Shown: positions 28,895-37,743 of the stretch, piece after piece
Numbering within the stretch: position 1 is the stretch's first letter
Layout of the letters: each line of letters opens with the position of its first letter
Origin: Bacteroides xylanisolvens XB1A
GTDB lineage: Bacteria; Bacteroidota; Bacteroidia; Bacteroidales; Bacteroidaceae
NCBI RefSeq assembly: GCF_000210075.1
Contig: NC_021017.1
Coordinates: 2,692,519-2,756,518 of the forward strand
Direction: 5' to 3'
Length of the DNA stretch: 64,000 nucleotides
Translations under genes and position numbers: made by a program
Notes under the pieces: generated by a model
The model's input: only the letters and a program-made list of their open reading frames with translations
The model's database searches: none
Told to the model about the DNA's origin: nothing

Positions 28895-31800
28895 ATGAAT
28901 AAAATTACCATTTTTTCATTAACATTACTTTTCGCTCTAATTTTACCTTTATTTGCAAATGCACAGGTAACAGTGAAAGGTATTGTAACTGACGAAAGTG
29001 GGGTACCATTAGTAGGCGTATCCGTCCGCTATAAGGAGCTCCCCCAAGTCGGTGTTACCACAGATATTGATGGTAAGTTTTCCATCAAAGAGATGAAAGA
29101 AGGCAAGACACTTGTTTTTTCTTACATTGGCATGAAAAATGTAGAGCACTTATTGAAAGGAGCAACACCTTTTATCAAAATTAAAATGGAATCTGCAACA
29201 AGTGAACTGGATCAAGTTGTCGTTACAGGTTATACCCAAACTACTTTTAAGAAAATGACTGGTTCTGTCGGAATTATCTCGGCCGACCAGTTAAAAGACC
29301 AAGCCCAACCAACGGTAGACGCCCTCATGCAAGGTAAAATAGCAGGAGTGGCCGTATCAGCCATATCCGGACAACCTGGTAGTACACAAAAAATACGAAT
29401 CAGAGGTACCAATACAATCACCGGAGATGGTGAACCACTATGGGTTATCGACGGAGTTCCCATGCAAAGTGGAAGTACCGATATGCCTACCAGTGCTGAA
29501 ATAAAATCCGGTCAATTTGACGACTTGTTCATGAATGGTGTCGCTGGCATCAATCCCAGCGACATAGAAAGTATTACTATTTTGAAAGATGCTTCAGCCG
29601 CTGCTATTTATGGTTCGCGAGCAGCCGGTGGGGTAATTGTTGTCACCACCAAAAAAGGCAAATCAGGAAAAGCCCAAATAAACTATTCAGGCAATGTATC
29701 AGTCACTTTACCACCCCAACGGAACTACTCTCTGATGAATTCACAAGAGAAGCTTGCCTATGAACAGGGATTATGGGATGAATTCTCTGCTCCGGGATTT
29801 GAAGCCGGGACAAATGACTATCCGGTGGTAGGAGTAGTAGGCATCATTCGTGCTGGTAGGGGAAAGTTTGCCGGATGGAGCAAAGAACAACAAGATACGT
29901 ATATCGAAGAATTAGGTAAAACGAATACCGATTGGTACGATGAACTGTTTCGCAACAGTGTTTCTACCACCCACAACTTGTCCATTAATGGTGGTGGAGA
30001 CAAATACACCTATTATACTTCACTAGCATATACCCGCAACGCCGGTTTATTGAAAAATAATGATTACGACCGTTATAACCTGACAGCTAATCTATCAATG
30101 CACCCCAGCCAGAAAGTAAAGATTGACTTTGGGGCATCCATGTCTTATCAATATTCAAAGTCCCCGGCACTGAATAGTCTCGATCCTTTCCAATATGCTT
30201 ATTTTGCCAATCCATACGAAAGTCCGTATAACGAAGACGGCAGTTACCGGGCAGATGAAACATATTATGCACTAGGAGAATATAACAATAAAAAGACTAG
30301 TTCCAAGATTATACCTGATTGTGGATTTAATGTACTTCGCGAAATGGACGAAACTTCTTCACGCACTAAGAATATAAAAACAATGGTTCGTGCAGGAATT
30401 GATTACAGCATTATCAACCATTTGCGTTTTGTGGGCCTGGCTTCATATACTTATTCCACCAACCGTCTAAAGGAAATATATGGTAAAAACACAAAAGCAG
30501 CTTTAGACAACCGTCTCTCTATCGATAACAATACTAATAAGGAATATGCTTCTATCTTGCAACGCAATGTAGATAATGAGAGCTATATGGTCCGCGGGCA
30601 TTTTGCTTATGATGATTTTTTTGGAGACCACTCTGTCTCCCTTATAGCCGGTGCCGAATTCCGCGGAAGTAAATCAGACGGTTTGTACAGCAAACGATAC
30701 GGTTACGACGAAATCACCGGAAATGCCATAACCCCACTTCCTGATGACCCGACAGGAGTAGGCTACGAGAAGCTGAAAGCCTATCTCGCTGCTATTGATG
30801 GCTCGAACGGAGAAACATGGAGCGAACAACGCTTTGTCTCTTTCTATGCATCTGCTGACTATTACTACAAAAACAAATATGTACTGAATGTCTCTTTCCG
30901 TACTGACGGTAGTTCTAATTTTGGTAGTGACAAACAATTTAATCCTAACTGGGCAGCCGGCGCAGCGTGGAATGTTAGTGAAGAAGATTTCATGGCTTCG
31001 CTGAAACCCGTACTGAACAGATTAACACTCCGTATAGCAACCGGATTTACTGGTAACATCAACCGTAGTGTCAGCCCACAAATGATTATCAGTTACTACG
31101 ATGACTACCGGAATATTTCCAACAATATTTATCATATAGGAAAAGTAGTTAGTCCACCGAATCCCAATCTACGTTGGGAAAAGACGCAAGACGTGAAAGT
31201 GGCTCTTGATTTCGGAATGTTTAACGACCGCTTGACAGGTATAGTGGAAGGATACTACCGGAAAAGTAAAGATATTGTAACAGGTGTGCAAGTACTAAGC
31301 AGCACAGGATTCACCCAACAGAAATACAATACTGCCAATATTGACAACAAAGGTATCGAAGCTACCCTGAATGGAACTCCTGTTAAAACAAAAGATTTCA
31401 GTCTGTCTCTTTCTGCCAACATAGCTTACAACAAGAATAAAGTGACCAAATATAAAGCTTCCTATAGCAGCATGGGATATAATAACTTATGGGAGGGCTA
31501 TCCTGTAGACGCCATCTATAGTGGGAGATACACAGGTATTGACCCCGAAACAGGATTATATACATACCAGCTGCGTCCCGATGCTGAAATACACACAGCT
31601 ACCGACTTGAATAAGCCCGATAATTACCGGTATTATCTAGGCACGAGTGAAGCTCCCGTAACCGGAGGATTTAATGTAACCGCCGAATATAAAGGTATTC
31701 GCCTTAGCGTAAACGGAACTTTTGCCACAGGAGCCAAAAATTTTGAATTCATCAAGTCGCCAACTTCAGCTAACACCGTAAGCGGTAATGGGGTATTTAA

Positions 31801-32212
31801 TTACACAGAACGCGAACAAGTCTTCCAAAATGATTTGTTCGCACACCATCTGAATGTTCCGAAAGCAGCAGCCGACCGTTGGACGCCCAATAATACAAAT
31901 GGCACTTATCCGCGCGTATGGAATCCGTTCGGTGAGGTTTACGGATTTGGCTATTATAACCCTATGCACAAAGAAATCACGCATGGAGCTTTCCTTACCA
32001 ACTTATCTTATGCCAGAATTAAGAGCATCATTTTAGGATATACGCTACCTAAGAAGTTAATAAGTAATTCCGCTCTCTCCAATGTAGATTTCTCTCTGTC
32101 ACTGAACAACTTCTTCACATTCACCAGCTATTCAGGCATGGATCCTGAAACCCCCGGTGCTACTTATCCGATAAGCCGTTCTGTGATGTTTAGCGTAAAT
32201 GTTGGATTTTAA
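28895..32212 (+). CDS. SusC-like TonB-dependent outer-membrane transporter (PUL2)
   Basis: A 1105-residue SusC/RagA receptor, the largest here. The signal peptide ends PLFANAQ. A carboxypeptidase-regulatory-like domain follows (GVPLVGVSVRYKE, TDIDGKFSI, FSYIGMKN), then LDQVVVTGYTQ and a plug with MQGKIAGVAVSA, IRIRGTNTI, PLWVIDGVPMQ and IESITILKDASAAAIYGSRAAGGVIVVTTKKG. The barrel ends FSVNVGF. It is followed after 13 bp by its SusD partner. The locus has no obvious glycosidase; the neighbouring enzymes are proteases, which points to peptide or glycopeptide import. Confidence 0.94.
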   Translation: MNKITIFSLTLLFALILPLFANAQVTVKGIVTDESGVPLVGVSVRYKELPQVGVTTDIDGKFSIKEMKEGKTLVFSYIGMKNVEHLLKGATPFIKIKMESATSELDQVVVTGYTQTTFKKMTGSVGIISADQLKDQAQPTVDALMQGKIAGVAVSAISGQPGSTQKIRIRGTNTITGDGEPLWVIDGVPMQSGSTDMPTSAEIKSGQFDDLFMNGVAGINPSDIESITILKDASAAAIYGSRAAGGVIVVTTKKGKSGKAQINYSGNVSVTLPPQRNYSLMNSQEKLAYEQGLWDEFSAPGFEAGTNDYPVVGVVGIIRAGRGKFAGWSKEQQDTYIEELGKTNTDWYDELFRNSVSTTHNLSINGGGDKYTYYTSLAYTRNAGLLKNNDYDRYNLTANLSMHPSQKVKIDFGASMSYQYSKSPALNSLDPFQYAYFANPYESPYNEDGSYRADETYYALGEYNNKKTSSKIIPDCGFNVLREMDETSSRTKNIKTMVRAGIDYSIINHLRFVGLASYTYSTNRLKEIYGKNTKAALDNRLSIDNNTNKEYASILQRNVDNESYMVRGHFAYDDFFGDHSVSLIAGAEFRGSKSDGLYSKRYGYDEITGNAITPLPDDPTGVGYEKLKAYLAAIDGSNGETWSEQRFVSFYASADYYYKNKYVLNVSFRTDGSSNFGSDKQFNPNWAAGAAWNVSEEDFMASLKPVLNRLTLRIATGFTGNINRSVSPQMIISYYDDYRNISNNIYHIGKVVSPPNPNLRWEKTQDVKVALDFGMFNDRLTGIVEGYYRKSKDIVTGVQVLSSTGFTQQKYNTANIDNKGIEATLNGTPVKTKDFSLSLSANIAYNKNKVTKYKASYSSMGYNNLWEGYPVDAIYSGRYTGIDPETGLYTYQLRPDAEIHTATDLNKPDNYRYYLGTSEAPVTGGFNVTAEYKGIRLSVNGTFATGAKNFEFIKSPTSANTVSGNGVFNYTEREQVFQNDLFAHHLNVPKAAADRWTPNNTNGTYPRVWNPFGEVYGFGYYNPMHKEITHGAFLTNLSYARIKSIILGYTLPKKLISNSALSNVDFSLSLNNFFTFTSYSGMDPETPGATYPISRSVMFSVNVGF

Positions 32213-32225
32213 ATAACAATAAACG

Positions 32226-33611
32226 ATGAAAAATAAACTATTCATATCTATCTATTGTGGTCTAATGATATTGTTGGCTTCCTGCAACAATTACTTAGAC
32301 GTAAAACCCAAAGGAAAGATAATTCCTAAAACAGCTGAAGACTTTTCCACCATTATCCATTATTGGCTGGATCAGATAGAAAAAGGAAGAGATGACGTTA
32401 TCATTCCCAATCCAGAAGTAATGACAACTTTAGAGATGTTTGCCGATGACTTGAATGCAACGCTTGCCAGCAATTTCGGCTATACGAGCATTTATGTGGG
32501 AAGTGCCATTAACAAAAATCAGGCCACTTACAAAACACTCTACTCTGTTATCAAAGACTGTAATATGGTTATCGGCAACATGGATGATACGGAATCCGAT
32601 TTAGCTAGAACCCTATTGGGAACAGCCTGGAGCATTCGTTCTATTTGCTATTATAACCTTATGCAGCGCTACTGTGAGCCATACCAGCCGGAGACGGCAA
32701 AAGAGACTCTCGGACTTCCACTTGTCGACGATTTTGATATGGAAGCAAAGCCTGCACGCGCCAATCTGAAAGAAACTGCTGAATTTATAGAAGAAGGATT
32801 CCAAAAAGCCCTCTCATATAATGTGTCTAATGAAGACTTTATCTTTACTTCATCCGTAACAAAAGCCTACTTCGCACGTTTCTTCTTTTGGACACAGAAC
32901 TGGAGTAATGCCATTACCTATGCCAAAGAAGTATTGGAAAAATACCCGATGCTGGAAGCTGACGAATATGTAGAAGCCATTAACCAGAAACAAGCAAAAG
33001 CACACAATGTCATTATCCGTTCATTCACCATGGATGATGATATAGGAACCATGAGTTACGCAACTGCACAAGCCGATATAAAATCAAGACCTGTCGACAG
33101 AAATTTGGTTGATTTATTTGCAGCCACCGACAATGACGTACGTCGCAGATGCAACTATGATTCCAAACGGATTGTCAATAAAATCATCACCACCAAGTTT
33201 CGTAGTGAAGAACTTTGCCTGATTATAGCCGAAGCCCACGCACATCTGAATCAGGAAACAGACGCACTAGGTTATCTTAACCAGCTTCGTTCCAAACGAA
33301 TCACTCAGGATTATATAGCCTACACAATTGACAATCTCCCAGAAGTTTTCCAACAAAATATAAAAACCGACGCCACTGGGATCCCTTTGACAAAATTGAT
33401 GTCAGCCATCCTCTGTGAACGCCGTAAAGAATTGTTTGTTGAAGGCGACCGCTGGTTTGAATTAAAACGCAACGGACGTCCGGAATTTTGGGTCGCTGCC
33501 AAAGGAAAGAAATTTATCACAGAAAAGTATCTTTATACTTTTCCTATTCCCAAAGCAGACATCAGATTATTTCCTGATTTGCTCATTCAAAATCCAGGCT
33601 ACATAGAATAA
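32226..33611 (+). CDS. SusD-like nutrient-binding lipoprotein (PUL2)
   Basis: A 461-residue SusD/RagB-family lipoprotein, shorter than the PUL1 and PUL3 versions. The lipobox is LLASC followed by NNYLDVKPKGKIIP, typical of SusD. LGTAWSIRSICYYNLMQRYCEPY matches the conserved early helix pair and ILCERRKELFVEGDRWFELKRNGRP is the C-terminal SusD signature. It ends with FPIPKADIRLFPDLLIQNPGY, the usual final motif. It caps the SusC encoded 13 bp upstream. Confidence 0.93.
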   Translation: MKNKLFISIYCGLMILLASCNNYLDVKPKGKIIPKTAEDFSTIIHYWLDQIEKGRDDVIIPNPEVMTTLEMFADDLNATLASNFGYTSIYVGSAINKNQATYKTLYSVIKDCNMVIGNMDDTESDLARTLLGTAWSIRSICYYNLMQRYCEPYQPETAKETLGLPLVDDFDMEAKPARANLKETAEFIEEGFQKALSYNVSNEDFIFTSSVTKAYFARFFFWTQNWSNAITYAKEVLEKYPMLEADEYVEAINQKQAKAHNVIIRSFTMDDDIGTMSYATAQADIKSRPVDRNLVDLFAATDNDVRRRCNYDSKRIVNKIITTKFRSEELCLIIAEAHAHLNQETDALGYLNQLRSKRITQDYIAYTIDNLPEVFQQNIKTDATGIPLTKLMSAILCERRKELFVEGDRWFELKRNGRPEFWVAAKGKKFITEKYLYTFPIPKADIRLFPDLLIQNPGYIE

Positions 33612-33637
33612 TTTATCCATAAAAAACAGAAACAGTT

Positions 33638-33844
33638 ATGAAAAAGATACTATATATCCTATGTTTCATTCTCACAGGTTCTTCCGCTTTCTTGGTCTCA
33701 TGTGATAAACCGGAAGAACTGACACCCAAAGTAGATAATACATCAGAAGATTATTTACTTCCCACCGGAAGTATCCTGAATGCACAAGACCGTGAAGAAG
33801 TACAAGCATTATGGGATGAATACAACAATGCCATTAACCAATAA
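33638..33844 (+). CDS. Small lipoprotein of PUL2, 68 residues
   Basis: A very short lipoprotein with a complete signal and lipobox (FLVSC-DKPEEL). The mature part is only about 45 residues and acidic, ending DREEVQALWDEYNNAINQ, which looks helical. Spacing of 26 bp after the SusD gene and 12 bp before the next lipoprotein gene supports a real gene in the operon. The function is not known. It may be a lipid-anchored accessory subunit of the SusCD complex, but that is a guess. Confidence 0.7.
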   Translation: MKKILYILCFILTGSSAFLVSCDKPEELTPKVDNTSEDYLLPTGSILNAQDREEVQALWDEYNNAINQ

Positions 33845-33856
33845 AAAGGGATTAAA

Positions 33857-35143
33857 ATGAAAACAAAAATCAGAATAACAGGCTCCTTTCTTCTAATGAT
33901 TATACTAATCATAGTGTCGGCAGCTTGCAACGATGACGACTCGTCGGGTGCAAAGTTATCTTTTAGTCGCTCCATATACATATTACCTTCTAACGGTAGC
34001 CTGGAAGTGGAATTGAGAGCTTCTGTAGCACCTGAAACAGACTTAAGCATTCCTGTCATCATTGAAGGTACTGCCATATTGGATGAAGACTATGAAATTT
34101 CTGCTAACGGGTTCATGATAAAAGCCGGAGAAACAAGTGCCACTTTAACCATTACTCCCAAAAACAACCTGACTGCCAACCGTGAAATCCGCCTTTCCAT
34201 CAACCCGGTTTCCGGATATACGCTCGGTGACAAGAAAATAGCGATCATCCCCGTTGAAGTGAAAGAGCACATTATGTATACTTTCAAGCCTGTTATCTAT
34301 CGTCTGTTAAGTGAAATAGACATTAGAATCGAAGTGGAAGGAGAAAATAGCGGCAGCAGTTTCAGGGCAACAACAGACATCGTGTTGCCGATAGAAATAG
34401 ACCCGTCCAGTACAGCCATATTGAACGAAGATTTTGAACTTGAAAACGGAATAACTTCTGTCACCATTCCAAAAGGATCTTACTACACACGTTTTAAGAT
34501 AAAAATAAAAGAAGGAGCAGAAGATTATACAGGAAAAAACGCTATCCTTAAACTAGGTACACCAGTTGACAACTCCGAACTCTACTATCCGGGCTCATTT
34601 GTATCCTATAATATAAAACTGGATCAGTTAAAGTTTACTGACATGCTGGGCAAATGGAAACCTGTGGAGATTAAAGATAAAGACAACTATGTATATGTTG
34701 GCATGCCTGACGAAGACTGGATAAATAGTCTGCCGGAAAACAATGGAGCTAATGACTACCTGGAATTTGTACATCAAGAAGATGGCACAGATAAAATAAT
34801 CCCATATCTAACGGGAGATTTAAAGGACTTCTTTTGCAACCCTCAAGGCCACACTGTTGTTTTCGACCATATAGAGAAAGGTATCTATAACTGGATAGCT
34901 GATGAGGAATATGACGCTCCTTATTTCACCACCTCTCAAGTGAATCGTTGTTTCTCAAAGAGAAAAACAGAGCTCGGAAATGCATTTATAGGATTGGATA
35001 AGATAGATGATAATAATATCATCATTTACTTTCACGATTTTATACCAACTGATTTCTTCAGCTCAACGTTTGAAGAGTACGGTCATTATTTCGATGCGAG
35101 TTTCTTTGGTATAACCTACGCATTCACAAGGGTAGTAGAATAA
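33857..35143 (+). CDS. Large surface lipoprotein of PUL2, repeated beta-sandwich
   Basis: A 428-residue lipoprotein with lipobox VSAAC followed by NDDDSSG, a strong surface-export pattern. Two similar beta-sandwich modules cover about residues 30-130 and 140-255: each has a strand pair, an AILDEDYEI / AILNEDFEL segment and an ATLTITPKN or TRFKIKIKE strand, resembling Calx-beta-like folds. The C-terminal 170 residues (MLGKWKPVEIKDKDNYVY onward, with FITYAF-like strands) form a separate domain. No enzyme motif is seen. It is the last gene of the PUL2 plus-strand operon and probably binds the imported ligand. Confidence 0.8.
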   Translation: MKTKIRITGSFLLMIILIIVSAACNDDDSSGAKLSFSRSIYILPSNGSLEVELRASVAPETDLSIPVIIEGTAILDEDYEISANGFMIKAGETSATLTITPKNNLTANREIRLSINPVSGYTLGDKKIAIIPVEVKEHIMYTFKPVIYRLLSEIDIRIEVEGENSGSSFRATTDIVLPIEIDPSSTAILNEDFELENGITSVTIPKGSYYTRFKIKIKEGAEDYTGKNAILKLGTPVDNSELYYPGSFVSYNIKLDQLKFTDMLGKWKPVEIKDKDNYVYVGMPDEDWINSLPENNGANDYLEFVHQEDGTDKIIPYLTGDLKDFFCNPQGHTVVFDHIEKGIYNWIADEEYDAPYFTTSQVNRCFSKRKTELGNAFIGLDKIDDNNIIIYFHDFIPTDFFSSTFEEYGHYFDASFFGITYAFTRVVE

Positions 35144-35176
35144 ACAAAACAGAAGAAAAACTTCATTAAAAATATA

Positions 35177-35218
35177 AGCCAATTAATTCATCTTATCACG
35201 AATTAATTGGCTTTTTTT
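35177..35218 (+). terminator. Terminator between convergent PUL2 and protease operons
   Basis: Perfect 13-bp arms AGCCAATTAATTC (35177-35189) and GAATTAATTGGCT (35200-35212) with a 10-nt loop, then a T-run. T-rich sequence also follows on the minus side, so it may serve both convergent operons. Confidence 0.88.
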
Positions 35219-35244
35219 ATATCTAATCATTTTATAGATTATAT

Positions 35245-37743
35245 CTATTTCCGCAGTGCCTTCTCAATCGTAAACAACCGGTAATCATACTCCTCTTGCA
35301 TTTCCCGGTTAGGTGCTACTGATTTCGCTCTCGTAAACTCACTTTTCAAATCCAACAGACAGCCATACCAGAATGGAGCCCGTTCAGGAGCAGAAGAATA
35401 AGGAATGCTCTCAATAGCCGTCATACCCCGGTAAGGACAGACAGTCTGAATAGTCAGTTTAGAAGAAGCATTAGCTGTCTCATCTTTCCCTTTCGGCACA
35501 TTTACATTCGACCAAGAAATGACAAAACTCAGCAATTGTCCCTGTAAGAAACGTTTCCAGTCGTCAGGCTCCTTTCCTGCCCTTGTTTCCTTGAAAAGAT
35601 GATTCTTCAAATCTTCAACAGCCTGCTGTTGCGTATAAGGGTCACTCGATTTGCTTTCGCTAAGCCAAAGGTTATTGAGCTGTATTAATAGCAAATTGGC
35701 GAAAAACTTCTGTGAATAGTCAGCAGCGCTACCTGTCAGCGCACAATGATTCAACAGTTCCCGATTGTCCAACCAGTTCATTTGACTGATAGCTTCCATC
35801 ATCCACTGGTACGAACGACGTTGCACCTCTTTGGATACCGGTTGATAAGAAGGGTAACTATCCCCTTGATAACTGTCATTCAAATAGATTCCACCAACTT
35901 GCTGCAATACATGCTTCACATATTCATCCGCCTGATTGATAATTTCTCCATATAGTGAGGCTCGTTTTTCATAGTTGAAATCTTCCTTGTCTAACCATTG
36001 GTTTGCATTCGCCACTACTTTACCCAAATTTTCAAAAGCAATGGTTGCCGCACGAATAGCATCATTTCCCAAATCCATCTCCATTCCGCGAGGATCATAA
36101 TAAGCTTTCCTGCTCTGCGGACGTTTAAAAAGCAATAATGGGTTCTGATTCCGTTCAGAAACCAGCTTCCGCAAATCCGATAATTCTTCTTGCGGTGTTT
36201 TCTTATTCATTGGCTGATAAAGATAACGAATCGCCCAATGGTCATATTCTCCCAGCACTTGTTGCGTCAAAGGTATATCAGCACTATAATTATCAACCGA
36301 AAGTAAATAGTTCATCGGCAACTTATCCATGACTGACGCAGATAGCCCATGTTTTTTTACAAACTCTTTCGACTGAAGCGAATCTACCGGATAAGCAATA
36401 GATCCTGCCATATTATCCGTCAATCCCAGACAATGCCCCCAATGCCTCAACAATAACGAAGTCAATGCTTCTTCCACCAAATCTTCATCCGGCATCAACG
36501 TGCGGGCTTTCTCGTTAAAGGAAGCTGTCTGTAAGAAATAATTCAGCTGAATTTTCGAAGCTAAATTATGAGGGATATAAATATTGGCACTTATTATTTC
36601 TCCTGTCAACGGATCACTCCAATAATTATCCGTAATCTGACCGGAAGGTGAAACGACATACCGGATACAAGACTTAGTAATACTGTTGGCATCAAATCCT
36701 ATATCTTTAGGGTAAGGTTTCACATCTAACGCATTAGAAAAACCTATTTTCTGAAAGCTTTTGTTCCATATCTCAGCGCTACGATACACACACTTCTGCC
36801 ATTTTTCAGGCAACAGCGTATCCACATAGAAAACAACAGGTTTATCAACAGCCAGGTTCCAGCGATTCACCCAATACTGTATGTTGCTGCCTTGCTCCTT
36901 ATCCGAAAAATTCACCTTGCCGCTCCATAAAGTTCCGATACGAGGATCAGCCAAACGAGGACAATAATCCCCATCTTCCGGTAATAACATAAAAGTACGC
37001 TTCACAACTGCGCTGAAGGGAATATTTTCTGCTATCGGAAAAATACCGAATAATGACATCGCTAATTCATAGCTCATATAGCATGAAATAGATACATTAT
37101 CTGGATAAGAAGCTATTCCGGATATCATTGATTGTTTCTGTTTGAAAGAGGCTTTACGCTTCACCCAGCCCCCCATCGTATTGTATGCTTTCGGATCAAT
37201 CGGATTCATGTATTTATCATCCTGAAAAACATAAGATGTAACGTCAATCACCAAAGCGCTGTCCGGAGAATAAGCCTTTATAGAAAACTGATTTAAAATG
37301 ACATCACTGAAACTTTTTTTCAGCGCATCTCCGATACGGGAATCTTGTTCTGTCACCGGACGGTCCGCTACCTGATATAACCTAACCAAAGAATCGGACC
37401 GGCAGAATTTCACTTGTAAAGGTGCAACAGGGCAAAAGCCAACAGATGATTCCTGAGGGTTACTTAGTTTATCGACTACACCTCCCATCAGCAAACGTTT
37501 ACCCAACACATCTCTGGGTATTTCCATATATACTTTATCGTCTACCCAATAAAGATTCATCAGTCCTTTAGTTTCGACGCTATTCGGTTTATCCTTCAAC
37601 AGTTTTTCGTATGCGCTTTTGGGTTTAACCTGCTCTATTTTCCCTTTTTTCTTTTTTTTGGCAACAGCCTCCAAAGGAGAAAAAACAAACACACCAAATA
37701 CTGATAAAAAGAGCAAAAAGATATATTTATTCTTCATAATCAT
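35245..37743 (-). CDS. DUF5117/DUF4953-type metalloprotease paralogue lacking the zinc motif (pseudoprotease)
   Basis: An 832-residue secreted paralogue of the neighbouring 863-residue protease, alignable along its whole length. Where the neighbour has the metzincin-like HEVGHCLGFMH, this protein reads RHWGHCLGLTD (residues 433-443): the first zinc His, the catalytic Glu and the third His are all replaced, while the flanking GHCLG and DNM are kept. It therefore cannot be a conventional zinc protease. The signal peptide ends near EAVAK; the start may be ATG 37743 or 37737. It overlaps the upstream protease gene by ATGA (37740-37743), so the two are co-translated. It may be a binding subunit, chaperone or decoy. 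Confidence 0.87.
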   Translation of the reverse strand: MIMKNKYIFLLFLSVFGVFVFSPLEAVAKKKKKGKIEQVKPKSAYEKLLKDKPNSVETKGLMNLYWVDDKVYMEIPRDVLGKRLLMGGVVDKLSNPQESSVGFCPVAPLQVKFCRSDSLVRLYQVADRPVTEQDSRIGDALKKSFSDVILNQFSIKAYSPDSALVIDVTSYVFQDDKYMNPIDPKAYNTMGGWVKRKASFKQKQSMISGIASYPDNVSISCYMSYELAMSLFGIFPIAENIPFSAVVKRTFMLLPEDGDYCPRLADPRIGTLWSGKVNFSDKEQGSNIQYWVNRWNLAVDKPVVFYVDTLLPEKWQKCVYRSAEIWNKSFQKIGFSNALDVKPYPKDIGFDANSITKSCIRYVVSPSGQITDNYWSDPLTGEIISANIYIPHNLASKIQLNYFLQTASFNEKARTLMPDEDLVEEALTSLLLRHWGHCLGLTDNMAGSIAYPVDSLQSKEFVKKHGLSASVMDKLPMNYLLSVDNYSADIPLTQQVLGEYDHWAIRYLYQPMNKKTPQEELSDLRKLVSERNQNPLLLFKRPQSRKAYYDPRGMEMDLGNDAIRAATIAFENLGKVVANANQWLDKEDFNYEKRASLYGEIINQADEYVKHVLQQVGGIYLNDSYQGDSYPSYQPVSKEVQRRSYQWMMEAISQMNWLDNRELLNHCALTGSAADYSQKFFANLLLIQLNNLWLSESKSSDPYTQQQAVEDLKNHLFKETRAGKEPDDWKRFLQGQLLSFVISWSNVNVPKGKDETANASSKLTIQTVCPYRGMTAIESIPYSSAPERAPFWYGCLLDLKSEFTRAKSVAPNREMQEEYDYRLFTIEKALRK